From: an uncultured Gemmataceae bacterium
GTDB lineage: Bacteria > Planctomycetota > Planctomycetia > Gemmatales > Gemmataceae
Direction of reading: 5' to 3'
Assembly: GCA_937923405.1 (NCBI GenBank)
Contig: CALDUY010000007.1
Coordinates: forward strand, 248,001 to 312,000
DNA: 64,000 nt
The position numbers and the translations under genes are program-made. Shown here in pieces: positions 35,111-43,724 of this stretch (the stretch's first letter is position 1; each line of letters opens with the position of its first letter). The notes beneath the pieces were generated by a model that ran no database searches, was not told where the DNA came from, and saw nothing but the letters and a program-made list of their open reading frames with translations.

Positions 35111-36562
35111 TCAGGGATAGTTCAAGATGGTGACGTTGCCGCCAAAGGCAGCGGAGCCACCCAGAGACTTCGGCCCAAATCCTGTGCCAAAGTCAATGTA
35201 CAAGGTGCCGTTGAACACCCCCGAAGTTTGATTGAAATCGACCGTGGTCGGTCCGCCACTAAACAGTAAGGTCAGCGAACTGAACGTCTCGTTGGTGATG
35301 TCGAGATTGTTGGTTCCGGTACCTGCCTGATAGCGAACAGTCCCACCCACACTGACCGCAGTGTTGAAGAAGGTGATGGTGCCGGGAGCAGCAGCGGCCC
35401 CCCCGACGTTATCCCCGTTGCCAAACTGAATCCGCAGATTACCCGCTACGGTCAAAGTGGTGGCTCCCCCAGCAAACGTTGCGAGGAAGTTGTTGCCATT
35501 GCCCGCAATCAGGGTGAGATTTCCGCCAACTACAGCACTGAAAATCGGATCGAAAATCGCTCCGGTTGCCGCCACCGAGTTCCCGAAGAACTGGTTGTCC
35601 CCATCGCGAAGATCCACATAGACATTGCCATTGACTACGGCATCGCTGTCAAGGAAGAAGCGATCAATGTCTGCTCCACCGAAGAACTGAACACTGCCGC
35701 CAATCTGGGCACCGACGATACCGTTGCCCAATGAAAGCGTACCAATGCCCTCACCTGTATTCACATAAACATTGCCACCGATGATTGGTGCAATCACGGT
35801 CAGTGGGTCGCCGGGCAATTCCACACTATCCTGACCATTGCCGCCGGTATAGGAAATATTTCCCAATACTGTGACATTGTTGAAGAGGAACAGATCATTT
35901 CCCGGTCCGACGAACGTGTCGGTTCGCGAATCGGTATTCTTCTGGGCGTTATTGACCGTAATGCTTCCGACTTGAACAGGAGTCAGTGGCGCAAATAGCT
36001 CGCCCAGACTCGTCTGATAAATGTTTGTCACTTGCAGCGCGCCGCTGATGGTCGCATTGCTGATATCGAGTAATTCGGCATTACTCCCAGCGGCCCCAAG
36101 AACTGTCGTTGTTTGGCCCTGGAAGCGGAGGTTATACAACTCCACGAGATCATCGTATTTGCCAGCAATCCCGAGCTTGGAACCCAGTCCAGTATTGATA
36201 AAGGTGTTTCCGCCGATCCTAGCTCCGGGGGTGCTGTTTTTCGTGGTGAACGTGTCCGCACCATTGCCCAGCGACACGGTCAGATTGCCGGTCAACGCAG
36301 TCTTGATCTGCAGATCGACCGTGTCCGAACCATTGCCCATGGTGATGTTTAGATTGGAGAACGAGAACTGTCCGACAAAGTTCCCGTTGTTCGTCACCTG
36401 AAACTTTCCAGGTGTCGCCGTCTCAGCAATGACCAGATTGTTGGACAGATTGCTGCCGCGAATAAAAAGAGTGCCGGCACTCAAAGTGGTGGTCACACTA
36501 GGAACGGTACGTTCCTCCAGTTGTTGCAACATCGGACGACGTGGCCTGATTCTGAAACTCAT
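35111..36562 (-). CDS. planctomycete-type surface protein with beta-helix repeats
   Basis: 483 residues. The N-terminus RPRRPMLQQLEERTVPSV is the LExRxxPS-type motif that opens many large exported planctomycete proteins, thought to direct a special export or anchoring route; there is no classical signal peptide. The rest is a run of short strand repeats with the pattern GN(L/V)xVxxGNGxDTV and IGGNVxVNTGxG, suggesting a right-handed beta-helix. The many Gly-Asn-Gly-Ser/Asp turns recall calcium-binding RTX-like turns without being canonical. GAGG lies before the ATG, and a hairpin (36583-36607) is in the leader. It is probably a cell-surface or matrix protein. Confidence 0.7.
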   Translation of the reverse strand: MSFRIRPRRPMLQQLEERTVPSVTTTLSAGTLFIRGSNLSNNLVIAETATPGKFQVTNNGNFVGQFSFSNLNITMGNGSDTVDLQIKTALTGNLTVSLGNGADTFTTKNSTPGARIGGNTFINTGLGSKLGIAGKYDDLVELYNLRFQGQTTTVLGAAGSNAELLDISNATISGALQVTNIYQTSLGELFAPLTPVQVGSITVNNAQKNTDSRTDTFVGPGNDLFLFNNVTVLGNISYTGGNGQDSVELPGDPLTVIAPIIGGNVYVNTGEGIGTLSLGNGIVGAQIGGSVQFFGGADIDRFFLDSDAVVNGNVYVDLRDGDNQFFGNSVAATGAIFDPIFSAVVGGNLTLIAGNGNNFLATFAGGATTLTVAGNLRIQFGNGDNVGGAAAAPGTITFFNTAVSVGGTVRYQAGTGTNNLDITNETFSSLTLLFSGGPTTVDFNQTSGVFNGTLYIDFGTGFGPKSLGGSAAFGGNVTILNYP

Positions 36563-36582
36563 TGATGCGATCCTCTGTCTCT

Positions 36583-36607
36583 ATCTGCGCGTAGTTGCTG
36601 CGCAGAT
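36583..36607 (-). promoter_or_regulatory. leader hairpin upstream of the surface-protein gene
   Basis: An 8-bp perfect stem (ATCTGCGC at 36583-36590, GCGCAGAT at 36600-36607) with a 9-base loop ends about 20 bases before the minus-strand ATG at 36562, just upstream of its GAGG ribosome site. It may stabilise the transcript or modulate translation. Confidence 0.35.
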
Positions 36608-36744
36608 TCTCTTTCCGTTTCTATCACCGGAGGTTCCGCAAGCTCTGCGCGATAGAAAGTGGAGTTAGTGTATGCAAGCACGGCCGGGAACGACTATGAA
36701 GTTTTCACAAATCGGCATATTTTTCCAGAAGAGAAGATCTTCGC

Positions 36745-37848
36745 CTAAAGCGGCTCAACTGGATCTCGCTCCCGTTGACTGCACCACACCTGAAGTGCTG
36801 GCCAGTCGGTCTGTATTTTCTTGGCCAACCATTCGACGGCGGGCCGTTCGGTTGCGTAATGTCCCGGCAGCAGCAAAGTTATTCCTTCCGCTTTGGCCGA
36901 CAGAGCATCGTGAAAGCGTGCTTCGCCGGTCAGCAGCACCTCTGCGCCAGAACGAACGGCATCGCGGAGAAACTCGCCCCCCGCGCCACAGACGATGGCC
37001 ACTCGGGAAACAAGGCGTTGCGGATCTCCGATGAGTTGAACGAGACCACAGTTCAGCCCCTGTCGAACTCGCGTTGCCAACTCGTTCACAGAGATCGGCG
37101 AGGGTAAAAGTCCTATTCTCCCTTCTCCCTGAGAGCTGGCAAGCGACACGAGCGGATACACATCGAACGCCGGTTCTTCGTAGGAATGCGCTTGCCGCAT
37201 CGCTGCCACTATCGCTGGTAGGCAAGATTCGGGGCAAAGTACTTCCAATCGCCATTCTTCCACCTGCTCCCGTTGGCCTTTCTGGCCCAGAGTCGGATTC
37301 GAGGCTTCAGAACCATGAAATGTGCCGAGACCGGCCAGGCGGAAGCTACACTCGCGATATTCGCCGATCACCCCGGCGCCGGCAGCGAACATCGCTTCCG
37401 AAACACGAGCTAGGTCCGACTCGGGAACGAAGACGACAAGCTTCATCTGCTTAGGGCCAGGGCTTTTTCTCAGTGGTTCAACTTTGGTCAAAGCTAATAA
37501 GGCCGCTAGCTGGTCGTTGATTCCTCCCACGGTGTTATCAAACGCTGTATGCGGGCTGTATACATTAACTCCTGCTCTAGCCAGGGCGTAGAGCATCGCT
37601 CCTTCGGAACTCTCGGTAGTAACTCGTCGGACCGGCTTGAAGAAGATCGGATGATGCGTGACGATTAGATCGGCCCGTTGCTCGATCGCCTCAGCCGCGC
37701 TCTCCGGAGTTACTGTTAGACAAGTCATTACTCGGGCAACTGCTGCGGAGCGGTCGCCCAAAAGCAGACCGACGTTATCCCACTCTGCCGCGAGTCGGAG
37801 TGGAGCGAAACGTTCCAAATAGTCGAGAAGTTCGGAGATCGTGTGCAT
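36745..37848 (-). CDS. NIF3-like (YqfO-type) dinuclear metal protein
   Basis: 367 residues from ATG 37848; the longer frame starts with TTG nine codons earlier. HTISELLDYLERFAPLRLAAEWDNVGLLLG is the NIF3 opening, LIVTHHPIFFKP carries the metal-binding histidine pair, and GVNVYSPHTAFDN, VAIVCGAGGEFLRDA and HYATERPAVEWLA complete the motif set. Like YqfO it has a PII-like inserted domain (about residues 130-235, KLVVFVPESDLARVSEAMF onward), which makes it longer than the 250-residue YbgI type. NIF3 proteins are often annotated as GTP cyclohydrolase I type 2, but their true activity is unsettled. Transcribed alone. Confidence 0.9.
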   Translation of the reverse strand: MHTISELLDYLERFAPLRLAAEWDNVGLLLGDRSAAVARVMTCLTVTPESAAEAIEQRADLIVTHHPIFFKPVRRVTTESSEGAMLYALARAGVNVYSPHTAFDNTVGGINDQLAALLALTKVEPLRKSPGPKQMKLVVFVPESDLARVSEAMFAAGAGVIGEYRECSFRLAGLGTFHGSEASNPTLGQKGQREQVEEWRLEVLCPESCLPAIVAAMRQAHSYEEPAFDVYPLVSLASSQGEGRIGLLPSPISVNELATRVRQGLNCGLVQLIGDPQRLVSRVAIVCGAGGEFLRDAVRSGAEVLLTGEARFHDALSAKAEGITLLLPGHYATERPAVEWLAKKIQTDWPALQVWCSQRERDPVEPL

Positions 37849-38198
37849 GGCCAAGCTCGAATGAAAATCCAACAAGTGGTGCTAGTCTAGCAGATTTTTC
37901 GTGTTCCACCTCGGGACGAGTCGTCCTGATGTTAGTAAGACGCTCTTGACGAGGGAAGTAGGAGGTTCACCCCTGGTCTGCTACTGAGACTGTCTGTGAT
38001 GACAACTTCAACACCAAGCTGGAGCAGTCCCCTAGCCCTTGTGCTGAGTGAGTTGGTCTGTATCAGTACCAAAGAAAGAGTCGATGGCGGACAGCGATTT
38101 TTCTGTTCAACCGCAGAAAACAGAGGATGATAAACTCGATCCTTTCTGCGTATACTGAACAGAGATACCAGCAAAACAGGAAGCAGAAAGGCGCTGCA
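37849..38198. other. divergent intergenic region
   Basis: 350 bp between the NIF3 gene (minus) and the small gene at 38199 (plus). An open frame running upstream from 38199 to 38127 lacks a ribosome site. I see no clear promoter hexamers, hairpin or RNA gene here. Confidence 0.4.
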
Positions 38199-38552
38199 AT
38201 GAAGCCAGACAGCATGCTGATCGAACCAAGCCATATTGTGGCTGCCCGCCAAGAGGTTGGAGAGCGTGGCAACTCGACCTCTCTGGAGGACTTGGCCAAA
38301 CGAGAGCCAGCCCTGGCGGCCTACATCTCCGAAAGTATGGCGTCGTTGGCCGGTAAGTTGGCCCTGTCCGGCGCTCCTAGTCCGCTCGTTCAGGGACTAT
38401 ACAACGAGGCTATGGCTGTGATGCTAGCCAGCATCGAAGCTCAACGACGTGGCATCTATGATCTTTGGAAGGGCACGATTGTCGGCACGAAGCTGGAGGA
38501 ACTCACCGGCACCAAGAAGCCACGAAAACGGCGTAAAAAGAACGAAGAATAA
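38199..38552 (+). CDS. small helical protein of unknown function
   Basis: 117 residues from ATG 38199, with AAAGG 7-8 bases upstream; the upstream ATG at 38127 adds 24 residues without a ribosome site. The protein is mostly helical: IVAARQEVGERGN, LEDLAKREPALAAYISESMASLAGKL, then NEAMAVMLASIEAQRRGIYDLWKG, with a strongly basic tail KKPRKRRKKNEE. There is no membrane segment or motif I recognise. It is 30 bp upstream of the DapA-family gene and in the same direction, so the two may form an operon. Hypothetical. Confidence 0.6.
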   Translation: MKPDSMLIEPSHIVAARQEVGERGNSTSLEDLAKREPALAAYISESMASLAGKLALSGAPSPLVQGLYNEAMAVMLASIEAQRRGIYDLWKGTIVGTKLEELTGTKKPRKRRKKNEE

Positions 38553-38582
38553 CCCCGACTGAACCTCTCCACGAGTTATCCC

Positions 38583-39548
38583 ATGACTGCAACCCGCTTG
38601 CCGCAACCCTTCCGAGGAATTATTCCGCCGATCGCCACCCCCCTGTTGGATGAAGAGCGACTCGACCACGCTGGCTTGGAACGGTTAGTCGAACATATCT
38701 TGGCAGGCGGAGTACACGGGTTGTTCGTCCTGGGATCGACCGGAGAGGGACCGTCTCTGGGCTACCGACTACGCCGGGAACTGGTCGAGCGAGTCTCCGA
38801 ACAAGTCGCTGGACGTGTCCCAATCCTGGTCGGTATCACTGACACCTCGTTCAGCGAAGCCGTGCAGATGGCTGAATGGGCAGCCGACTGCGAGACCGCC
38901 GCGGTCGTGTTAGCTCCGCCATGCTATTTTACCCCTTCCCAGATCGAGTTACGCTGCTATGTGGAACGGTTGGCGGACGCCATCTCACTACCGTTGTTTC
39001 TGTACAACATGCCCAGCTTGACCAAAGTGGCCTTTGAGGTGGACATCGTTCGACACTTGCTCGACCATCCCCGCATTGTGGGCTTGAAAGACAGTTCGGC
39101 GCAAATGATCTACTTTCATAAAGTCTTTCAAGCCGTCCAATCTATCAGGCCCGAGTTCACGTTGTTGATGGGGCCAGAAGAGTTGCTCGCCGAGGGGGTT
39201 CTGCTCGGCGCTCACGGTGGCATTTGTGGCGGAGCAAACCTACTCCCGCGCTTGTATGTGCAACTGTACGACGCTGCTAGTCGAGGGGATCTACCTCGCG
39301 TCCGAGCGTTGCATGCCCGGGTGATCGAACTTTCCAATCTCGTTTACACCCTAGGTTCAGCTAACTCGTCCTATCTACGGGGCGTAAAAACTGCACTGAA
39401 CCTCCTGGGTATTTGCTCCGGTTACCTCGCCGAACCGTTTCAACCGCTCGAAGGTTCGGATCGTCAACAGTTACAGCAGCGTTTACTTCAACTGGGGCTA
39501 CTCACCGAATCGGCAGAAGAATTGCCGATCTCCTCTCCTTTGGTCTGA
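38583..39548 (+). CDS. DapA-family aldolase / dihydrodipicolinate synthase-like
   Basis: A 321-residue TIM barrel. GIIPPIATPL opens the first strand, GLFVLGSTGEGPSLG is the carboxylate-binding loop (residues 47-60), LYNMPS holds the catalytic Tyr141, and VGLKDSS holds the Schiff-base K169. DapA condenses pyruvate with aspartate semialdehyde for lysine and diaminopimelate, but the same scaffold serves N-acetylneuraminate lyase and other sugar-acid aldolases. GSTGE rather than the GTTGE common in DapA, the bulky loop and the lack of lysine genes nearby make a sugar-acid aldolase equally possible. The substrate is left open. Confidence 0.82.
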   Translation: MTATRLPQPFRGIIPPIATPLLDEERLDHAGLERLVEHILAGGVHGLFVLGSTGEGPSLGYRLRRELVERVSEQVAGRVPILVGITDTSFSEAVQMAEWAADCETAAVVLAPPCYFTPSQIELRCYVERLADAISLPLFLYNMPSLTKVAFEVDIVRHLLDHPRIVGLKDSSAQMIYFHKVFQAVQSIRPEFTLLMGPEELLAEGVLLGAHGGICGGANLLPRLYVQLYDAASRGDLPRVRALHARVIELSNLVYTLGSANSSYLRGVKTALNLLGICSGYLAEPFQPLEGSDRQQLQQRLLQLGLLTESAEELPISSPLV

Positions 39549-39673
39549 GGACGAACTTGCCCCAGCAAAGGTTTTTGTTCACACCGCGCCACATTCTGCG
39601 CAGTTCTCTCCTTGTGGAAGCAAGGTGGTTCGACTACGTTATCTCAGAGCCGTTTCCAGGGGAGAGAACCATC

Positions 39674-40648
39674 ATGAGACACCGTTTGCTGGGGCTGGTC
39701 GTTTTATTAGTCACTGTCGCCGGAGTAGGCGTTCTCACAGCTCATCAGCGAGTACCGATTCCTGAAACCAAAGAGCAACTCGCGGTCAACCCCGGTCAGG
39801 GATTGCGCCTGAGTCCCGAGGCGGTGCGTGCTGAGACCAAGGCGATCAGCGAAGCAGGCAATGCCTTTAGTCAAGCCTTCAACAAAGGCGATCTGGAAGC
39901 TCTACTTTCGCTGTGGTCGACCGAAGGTGAGTATGTCAGCGAGAATGGCAAAGTGTATCAAGGAAAGGCTCAACTGCGTGCCGTGTTGAAGAATGCCCTA
40001 TCGACAACTCGTGGCCAAAAACATAGTTTTCAGATCAACAAAATTCGCTTTCTCAAGCCAGACGTTGCACAAGAGGAAGGAATCGTTACGCTAACCACCT
40101 CGGAAGGCGAATCAGAGAGCGGTCGATATGTGGCCTTGTGGTTGAAGATCGATGGTAAATGGCTGCTGGGAAGTGTTCGTGATCTCCCGGAGACCATTGA
40201 GGAAGGCAAACCGCTTGCTTACACTCATCTCCGCCAACTGAGCTGGCTGATTGGCGATTGGCAGGAAAAGGGCGGAGACGCCACGTTAACCGTGCGCTGG
40301 TCCACAGGACAAGCGTTTCTCTTGATGGATTGGACCATCAAGCGGGGCGAGCAGTTGTATCAGGTGCATCAGCGTGTCGGTTGGGACGCTGCCAATCAAC
40401 GCTTACAGGCCTGGATTTACGATTCCTCCGGAGGATATGGCGATGCTGTCTGGGAACGCCAAGGCAACACCTGGACCGTCGTCAACGAAGGACAGTATCC
40501 CAACGGGAAACCAGCACGGTCGTTGAATACCTGGAAATTCATCAACCAAGATACCGTTCATTGGTCGGCCACGGCTCGAACAGTGGATGACATCCCACTG
40601 CCCGATGCGGAGGCTACTTATGTGCGGAAGGCAGGGCGGCGCGAGTAA
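39674..40648 (+). CDS. secreted SnoaL-like protein, copy 1
   Basis: 324 residues from ATG 39674, with GGGGAGAG upstream and a signal peptide (RHRLLGLVVLLVTVAGVGVLTA); the longer frame from 39413 overlaps the aldolase gene in another frame and is rejected. Residues about 55-185 form a SnoaL/DUF4440 cone-like domain: FSQAFNKGDLEALLSLW, EGEYVSENGKVYQG and KIDGKWLLGSVRD. The second half (about 195-320) is a beta-rich domain with LSWLIGDWQEKGGD and QRVGWDAANQRLQAWIY, seen in exported proteins that accompany SnoaL domains. A close paralogue follows at 40792. The ligand and any catalysis are unknown. Confidence 0.78.
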   Translation: MRHRLLGLVVLLVTVAGVGVLTAHQRVPIPETKEQLAVNPGQGLRLSPEAVRAETKAISEAGNAFSQAFNKGDLEALLSLWSTEGEYVSENGKVYQGKAQLRAVLKNALSTTRGQKHSFQINKIRFLKPDVAQEEGIVTLTTSEGESESGRYVALWLKIDGKWLLGSVRDLPETIEEGKPLAYTHLRQLSWLIGDWQEKGGDATLTVRWSTGQAFLLMDWTIKRGEQLYQVHQRVGWDAANQRLQAWIYDSSGGYGDAVWERQGNTWTVVNEGQYPNGKPARSLNTWKFINQDTVHWSATARTVDDIPLPDAEATYVRKAGRRE

Positions 40649-40705
40649 CAGCAACGCTCTCTGATTCAGGATGATCGGTCGACAAGGACACGTCTCTTAT
40701 AAATC

Positions 40706-40739
40706 GTCCTGAGAGTTGCTGAGCAGCGAACCTCAGGAC
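40706..40739. promoter_or_regulatory. long intergenic hairpin between the SnoaL paralogues
   Basis: GTCCTGAG (40706-40713) pairs with CTCAGGAC (40732-40739), and the interior adds GTT/AAC and GCTG/CAGC pairs with two single-base bulges, about 15 bp in all around a 2-base loop. There is no T-run, so it may be a processing or transcript-stabilising hairpin between the two copies. Confidence 0.45.
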
Positions 40740-40791
40740 TACAATCTCTAAGATACAGTTTCTCAGGCTCTCAACTCTCAAGGAACCATCC

Positions 40792-41760
40792 ATGAATCGT
40801 CTCCTCGCGGTATTGTGTCTGTGTGCCATTTTGACCACAGGATTGTTGATTCATTCAGGCTTCAGCAACTCAGCCACAGCTCGTGCTCAGGATGAAACAA
40901 AACCGAAGATTTCGGAAAAACGCTCGGTTGTGGTAGCTCGCGCGGAAGAGAATGCCATCCAGGCACAAGTTGCTGCTTTCAGCAAGGCGTTCAACGCTGG
41001 TGATCTCAATGGCCTGATGGAGGTATGGTCAGAGAACGGAGAGTTCATTCAGGATTCGGGAAAGATCTATCGGGGAAAACCGGCAATTCGGGTTCTCTTG
41101 CAGCGAGCCTTGGAAGGGTATAAAGGATATCAACAAACGATCAAGATCGACAATATCCGTTTTATCCGCCCAGATGTCGCGCTTGAAGAAGGTACAGTGA
41201 CGCTTCGTTCCCCAGAGAATGTCAGTGAGGTGGGTAGGTACTCCTCTGTTTGGGTCAAAATGGATGGCAAATGGTTACTCGAACGAGTTCGTGATTTACC
41301 CGATCCGGTTGAACCGGAGAAGCCCGCCTCGTTTGATCGGCTCAAGGGATTGAACTGGATGCTCGGTGAGTGGACCGACAAAGAGGGCAAAGGAACCGTT
41401 CGACTCACTTGTAAATGGAGTGAGGGGCAAGCCTTCTTCCTCCAAGACTTTGTCATTAAGCAAAGCGATGGCAAGGATTTCTACGTCTCACAGCGTGTGG
41501 GCTGGGATCCAGCGGCTCAACAAGTGCGTTCCTGGCAATTCGATTCCGCGGGTGGCTTTTCTATCGGTTGGTGGACTCGCGAAGGCAATTCGTGGATCAT
41601 CCAGACCGAAGGGGTCTATCCCGATGGGCAACAGTTTACTTCCACAGACACGTTGAAGTTCATCGACGATAACAACGCCGTCTGGACTTCAAAAGATCGA
41701 CAGGTGGATGAGCAGCCGTTGCCAGACGTGCAGCTGGCATTCATCCGGAAGCAGAAATAA
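40792..41760 (+). CDS. secreted SnoaL-like protein, copy 2
   Basis: 322 residues with a signal peptide (NRLLAVLCLCAILTTGLLIH) and AAGGA before the ATG. It aligns end to end with the 39674 product: FSKAFNAGDLNGLMEVW against FSQAFNKGDLEALLSLW, GKIYRGKPAIR against GKVYQGKAQLR, LNWMLGEWTDKEG against LSWLIGDWQEKGG, and QPLPDVQLAFIRK against IPLPDAEATYVRK. By eye close to half the positions agree, so this is an old tandem duplication. The 143-bp spacer holds a hairpin. A shared envelope role, such as ligand binding or ester/peroxide chemistry, is speculative. Confidence 0.78.
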   Translation: MNRLLAVLCLCAILTTGLLIHSGFSNSATARAQDETKPKISEKRSVVVARAEENAIQAQVAAFSKAFNAGDLNGLMEVWSENGEFIQDSGKIYRGKPAIRVLLQRALEGYKGYQQTIKIDNIRFIRPDVALEEGTVTLRSPENVSEVGRYSSVWVKMDGKWLLERVRDLPDPVEPEKPASFDRLKGLNWMLGEWTDKEGKGTVRLTCKWSEGQAFFLQDFVIKQSDGKDFYVSQRVGWDPAAQQVRSWQFDSAGGFSIGWWTREGNSWIIQTEGVYPDGQQFTSTDTLKFIDDNNAVWTSKDRQVDEQPLPDVQLAFIRKQK

Positions 41761-41790
41761 CTCACGGAACCCCAGCCGGAGTAGTTCGTC

Positions 41791-43650
41791 ATGCATAAAT
41801 GGCTGATTTGTTTTACCCTGATGCTAACGCCCAGTCTTGTTCAGGCAGTAGTACCGCGAACGGGGGGTGCCGGCCCTGCGGCACGACCAACCCCAGCGCG
41901 TGGGCCGGGAATGGGAGCGACTCCGGCTAGACCGGTTCCTGCTATTGCTGCTCGACCACCGGCTGCGCGACCACAACCCAGACCAGGAATCGTGCCTACG
42001 CCAGCCCCTCGGCCCAATCCTCCGGTAGCACGCCCCACGCCGGCCCCTCGGCCTCAGTCACCGCAAGTGCGTCCCAATCCGGGACCGCGACCAGGGATCA
42101 TCCCCTCGCAACCGCCGCTGACTCCGACGGTTCGTCCGAGTAATCCCTTGCAGCCCGGTAGACCTACCGTTCGTCCAACTCCCACGCCGCTTCCTGGTGG
42201 CCCCGGAATCATCCCCAGCGTACCGGGTGGAGGGACTCGCCCACCTGGAGTAGGTGGAATCGTCAATCGACCGCCTACTGCTCCAGAAGTCCGACCAACT
42301 CCGTTACCTGGCAACCGTCCGGGAGCAGGCACCACGCCACGTCCGCCGTCCGGCATTGTCGACGCCAATCGCCCCAATATCATCAACCGTCCGAATATCA
42401 ATCAGCCGAACATTATCAATCGGCCTAACATTAACCGACCTAACATTGTCAATCGACCGAATGTCAATATCAATCGCCCGAACATCAATCGACCTAATAT
42501 CAACATTAACCGACCCAACAATAGTGGAAACATTAATAGCGGCAATCAAAACAACATCGTAATTAATCGTCCGATCAATAATAACACAATTAACAACGTC
42601 ACCAATGCAGTTAATCGTCCAACAGTGATTAATCAGAATTGGGGTAATCAAGCGATCGCTGGAGTGGGGCGTCCCGGCGTGGTGATTCGACCAGGTATGC
42701 CATATTATCGTCCTGGCGTGGTAATCGGCGGTTATCCCTCTGCCGTTGTTAGTGGGGTTTATCCTCCCGTAGTCGGAGCTGTTGTTCCACCCGTTGCCGC
42801 TGTACCAGTCTATCCGCCCACTGTGGCCACCTATGCTCCGATGACTGGCTACTACGACCATTTCGACGAGGATTTTCGTTCTCCGTTTGATGGATTGGGC
42901 GGCTGTCGTCGTAGTTTCTGGGCTGGATTTGGCACGCTGGCTTCCAATGTGCTGACCGGCTTAGCCGTTGCTTCCGCCTCACGACCAGCGACTGTGGTCT
43001 ATCAGAATCCGTATCAGCCCGCTCCTGTAGTGGTTTCCTCTGCTGAAAGTCCTCCTGCTCCGCCGCCTCGCGAGCTTGACTATTCTCAACCGATCGAAGT
43101 TCCCACCGAGAAGCAAGCCGCTTCTTTGGACGAAGAGATCGTTCAACTCGGCATGAAAACGTTCGAGAAAGCGAGAACGGAGTTCCGTAATGGAGATTAT
43201 GCCCAGGCTCAGTTGAATGTCGAGCAAGCCATTCGACTCGTTCCTGGAGACACGTTATTGCACGAACTGCGCGCCTTGTCTCAGTTTGCTCAAAAGAAGT
43301 ATCAAGACGCCGCTGGGACCATCTACGCTGTCTTGAGTGCAGCCCCTGGTTCCTCTTGGGAGACGCTTCAGGAGTTCTATCCCAATGCCGAGACCTACCA
43401 GAAGCAGCTGAAGGCCTTGGAAGATTCGATTCGCGCCGGCAACCACGAACCCTGGCGACATTTTCTGCTAGCCTACCATTACATGGTACTCAACGAGCGC
43501 GAAGCTGCATTGGAGGAATTCCGCGAAGCCGCTCGCCTCAACGATCAGGACCAAGTGTCTCCGCGACTCGTTGCTTTGCTCGAACAGGCTCTGGGAAAGA
43601 CCACTACGAGTGGAGCGACCCAGGAAGAAACAGATAAAAAGAGTAATTAA
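41791..43650 (+). CDS. exported Pro/Asn-repeat protein with C-terminal TPR region
   Basis: A 619-residue protein with a signal peptide (HKWLICFTLMLTPSLVQA). Residues about 25-190 are Pro/Arg-rich; about 190-285 is a repeat of I-N-R-P-N units, an Asn-rich basic array. A hydrophobic, Val/Pro/Tyr-rich middle follows (VYPPVVGAVVPPV). The last 200 residues contain two or three TPR-like helix pairs (FRNGDYAQAQLNVEQAIRLVPGD, FLLAYHYMVLNEREAALEEF). The low-complexity part could bind acidic polymers in the envelope while the TPR part binds proteins; this is inferred. GGAG lies 10 bases before the ATG. It starts 30 bp after the SnoaL copy 2 gene, so may share its transcript. Confidence 0.7.
   Translation: MHKWLICFTLMLTPSLVQAVVPRTGGAGPAARPTPARGPGMGATPARPVPAIAARPPAARPQPRPGIVPTPAPRPNPPVARPTPAPRPQSPQVRPNPGPRPGIIPSQPPLTPTVRPSNPLQPGRPTVRPTPTPLPGGPGIIPSVPGGGTRPPGVGGIVNRPPTAPEVRPTPLPGNRPGAGTTPRPPSGIVDANRPNIINRPNINQPNIINRPNINRPNIVNRPNVNINRPNINRPNININRPNNSGNINSGNQNNIVINRPINNNTINNVTNAVNRPTVINQNWGNQAIAGVGRPGVVIRPGMPYYRPGVVIGGYPSAVVSGVYPPVVGAVVPPVAAVPVYPPTVATYAPMTGYYDHFDEDFRSPFDGLGGCRRSFWAGFGTLASNVLTGLAVASASRPATVVYQNPYQPAPVVVSSAESPPAPPPRELDYSQPIEVPTEKQAASLDEEIVQLGMKTFEKARTEFRNGDYAQAQLNVEQAIRLVPGDTLLHELRALSQFAQKKYQDAAGTIYAVLSAAPGSSWETLQEFYPNAETYQKQLKALEDSIRAGNHEPWRHFLLAYHYMVLNEREAALEEFREAARLNDQDQVSPRLVALLEQALGKTTTSGATQEETDKKSN
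42375..42522 (+). repeat. coding tandem repeat (Ile-Asn-Arg-Pro-Asn units)
   Basis: About 148 bp of imperfect 12-18 base units such as AACATCAATCGACCT encode the INRPN array of the 41791 gene. Units vary mainly at third positions, so selection seems to keep the peptide and not the DNA. Local composition is much more AT-rich than the rest of the gene because of Asn and Ile codons. Confidence 0.75.
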
Positions 43651-43669
43651 ATCAAAATAGAGGCGTAAG

Positions 43670-43706
43670 AGAAGCCAGCCGAGTGGTACAAACTCGGTTG
43701 GCTTCT
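43670..43706 (+). terminator. bidirectional hairpin terminator
   Basis: A 14-bp stem (43670-43683 with 43693-43706, one G-U pair) with a 9-base loop lies between the convergent 41791 and DUF1501 genes. CTTCTTGATG follows on the plus strand, and on the minus strand TTACGCC, so termination is likely in the plus direction and possible in the other. Confidence 0.75.
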
Positions 43707-43724
43707 TGATGTTTAACCGTTTAA

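Noticed and set aside
39413..39673. An upstream extension of the first SnoaL gene
   Set aside because: It overlaps the 3' end of the aldolase gene in another frame, and a ribosome site and signal peptide both point to ATG 39674.
42375..42522. The short repeats as a CRISPR array
   Set aside because: Units of 12-18 bases are in frame, encode a peptide repeat and have no spacers.
42304..42861. A 185-codon minus-strand frame rich in Ile, Asp and Arg
   Set aside because: It is the reverse complement of the INRPN repeat region and has no ribosome site.
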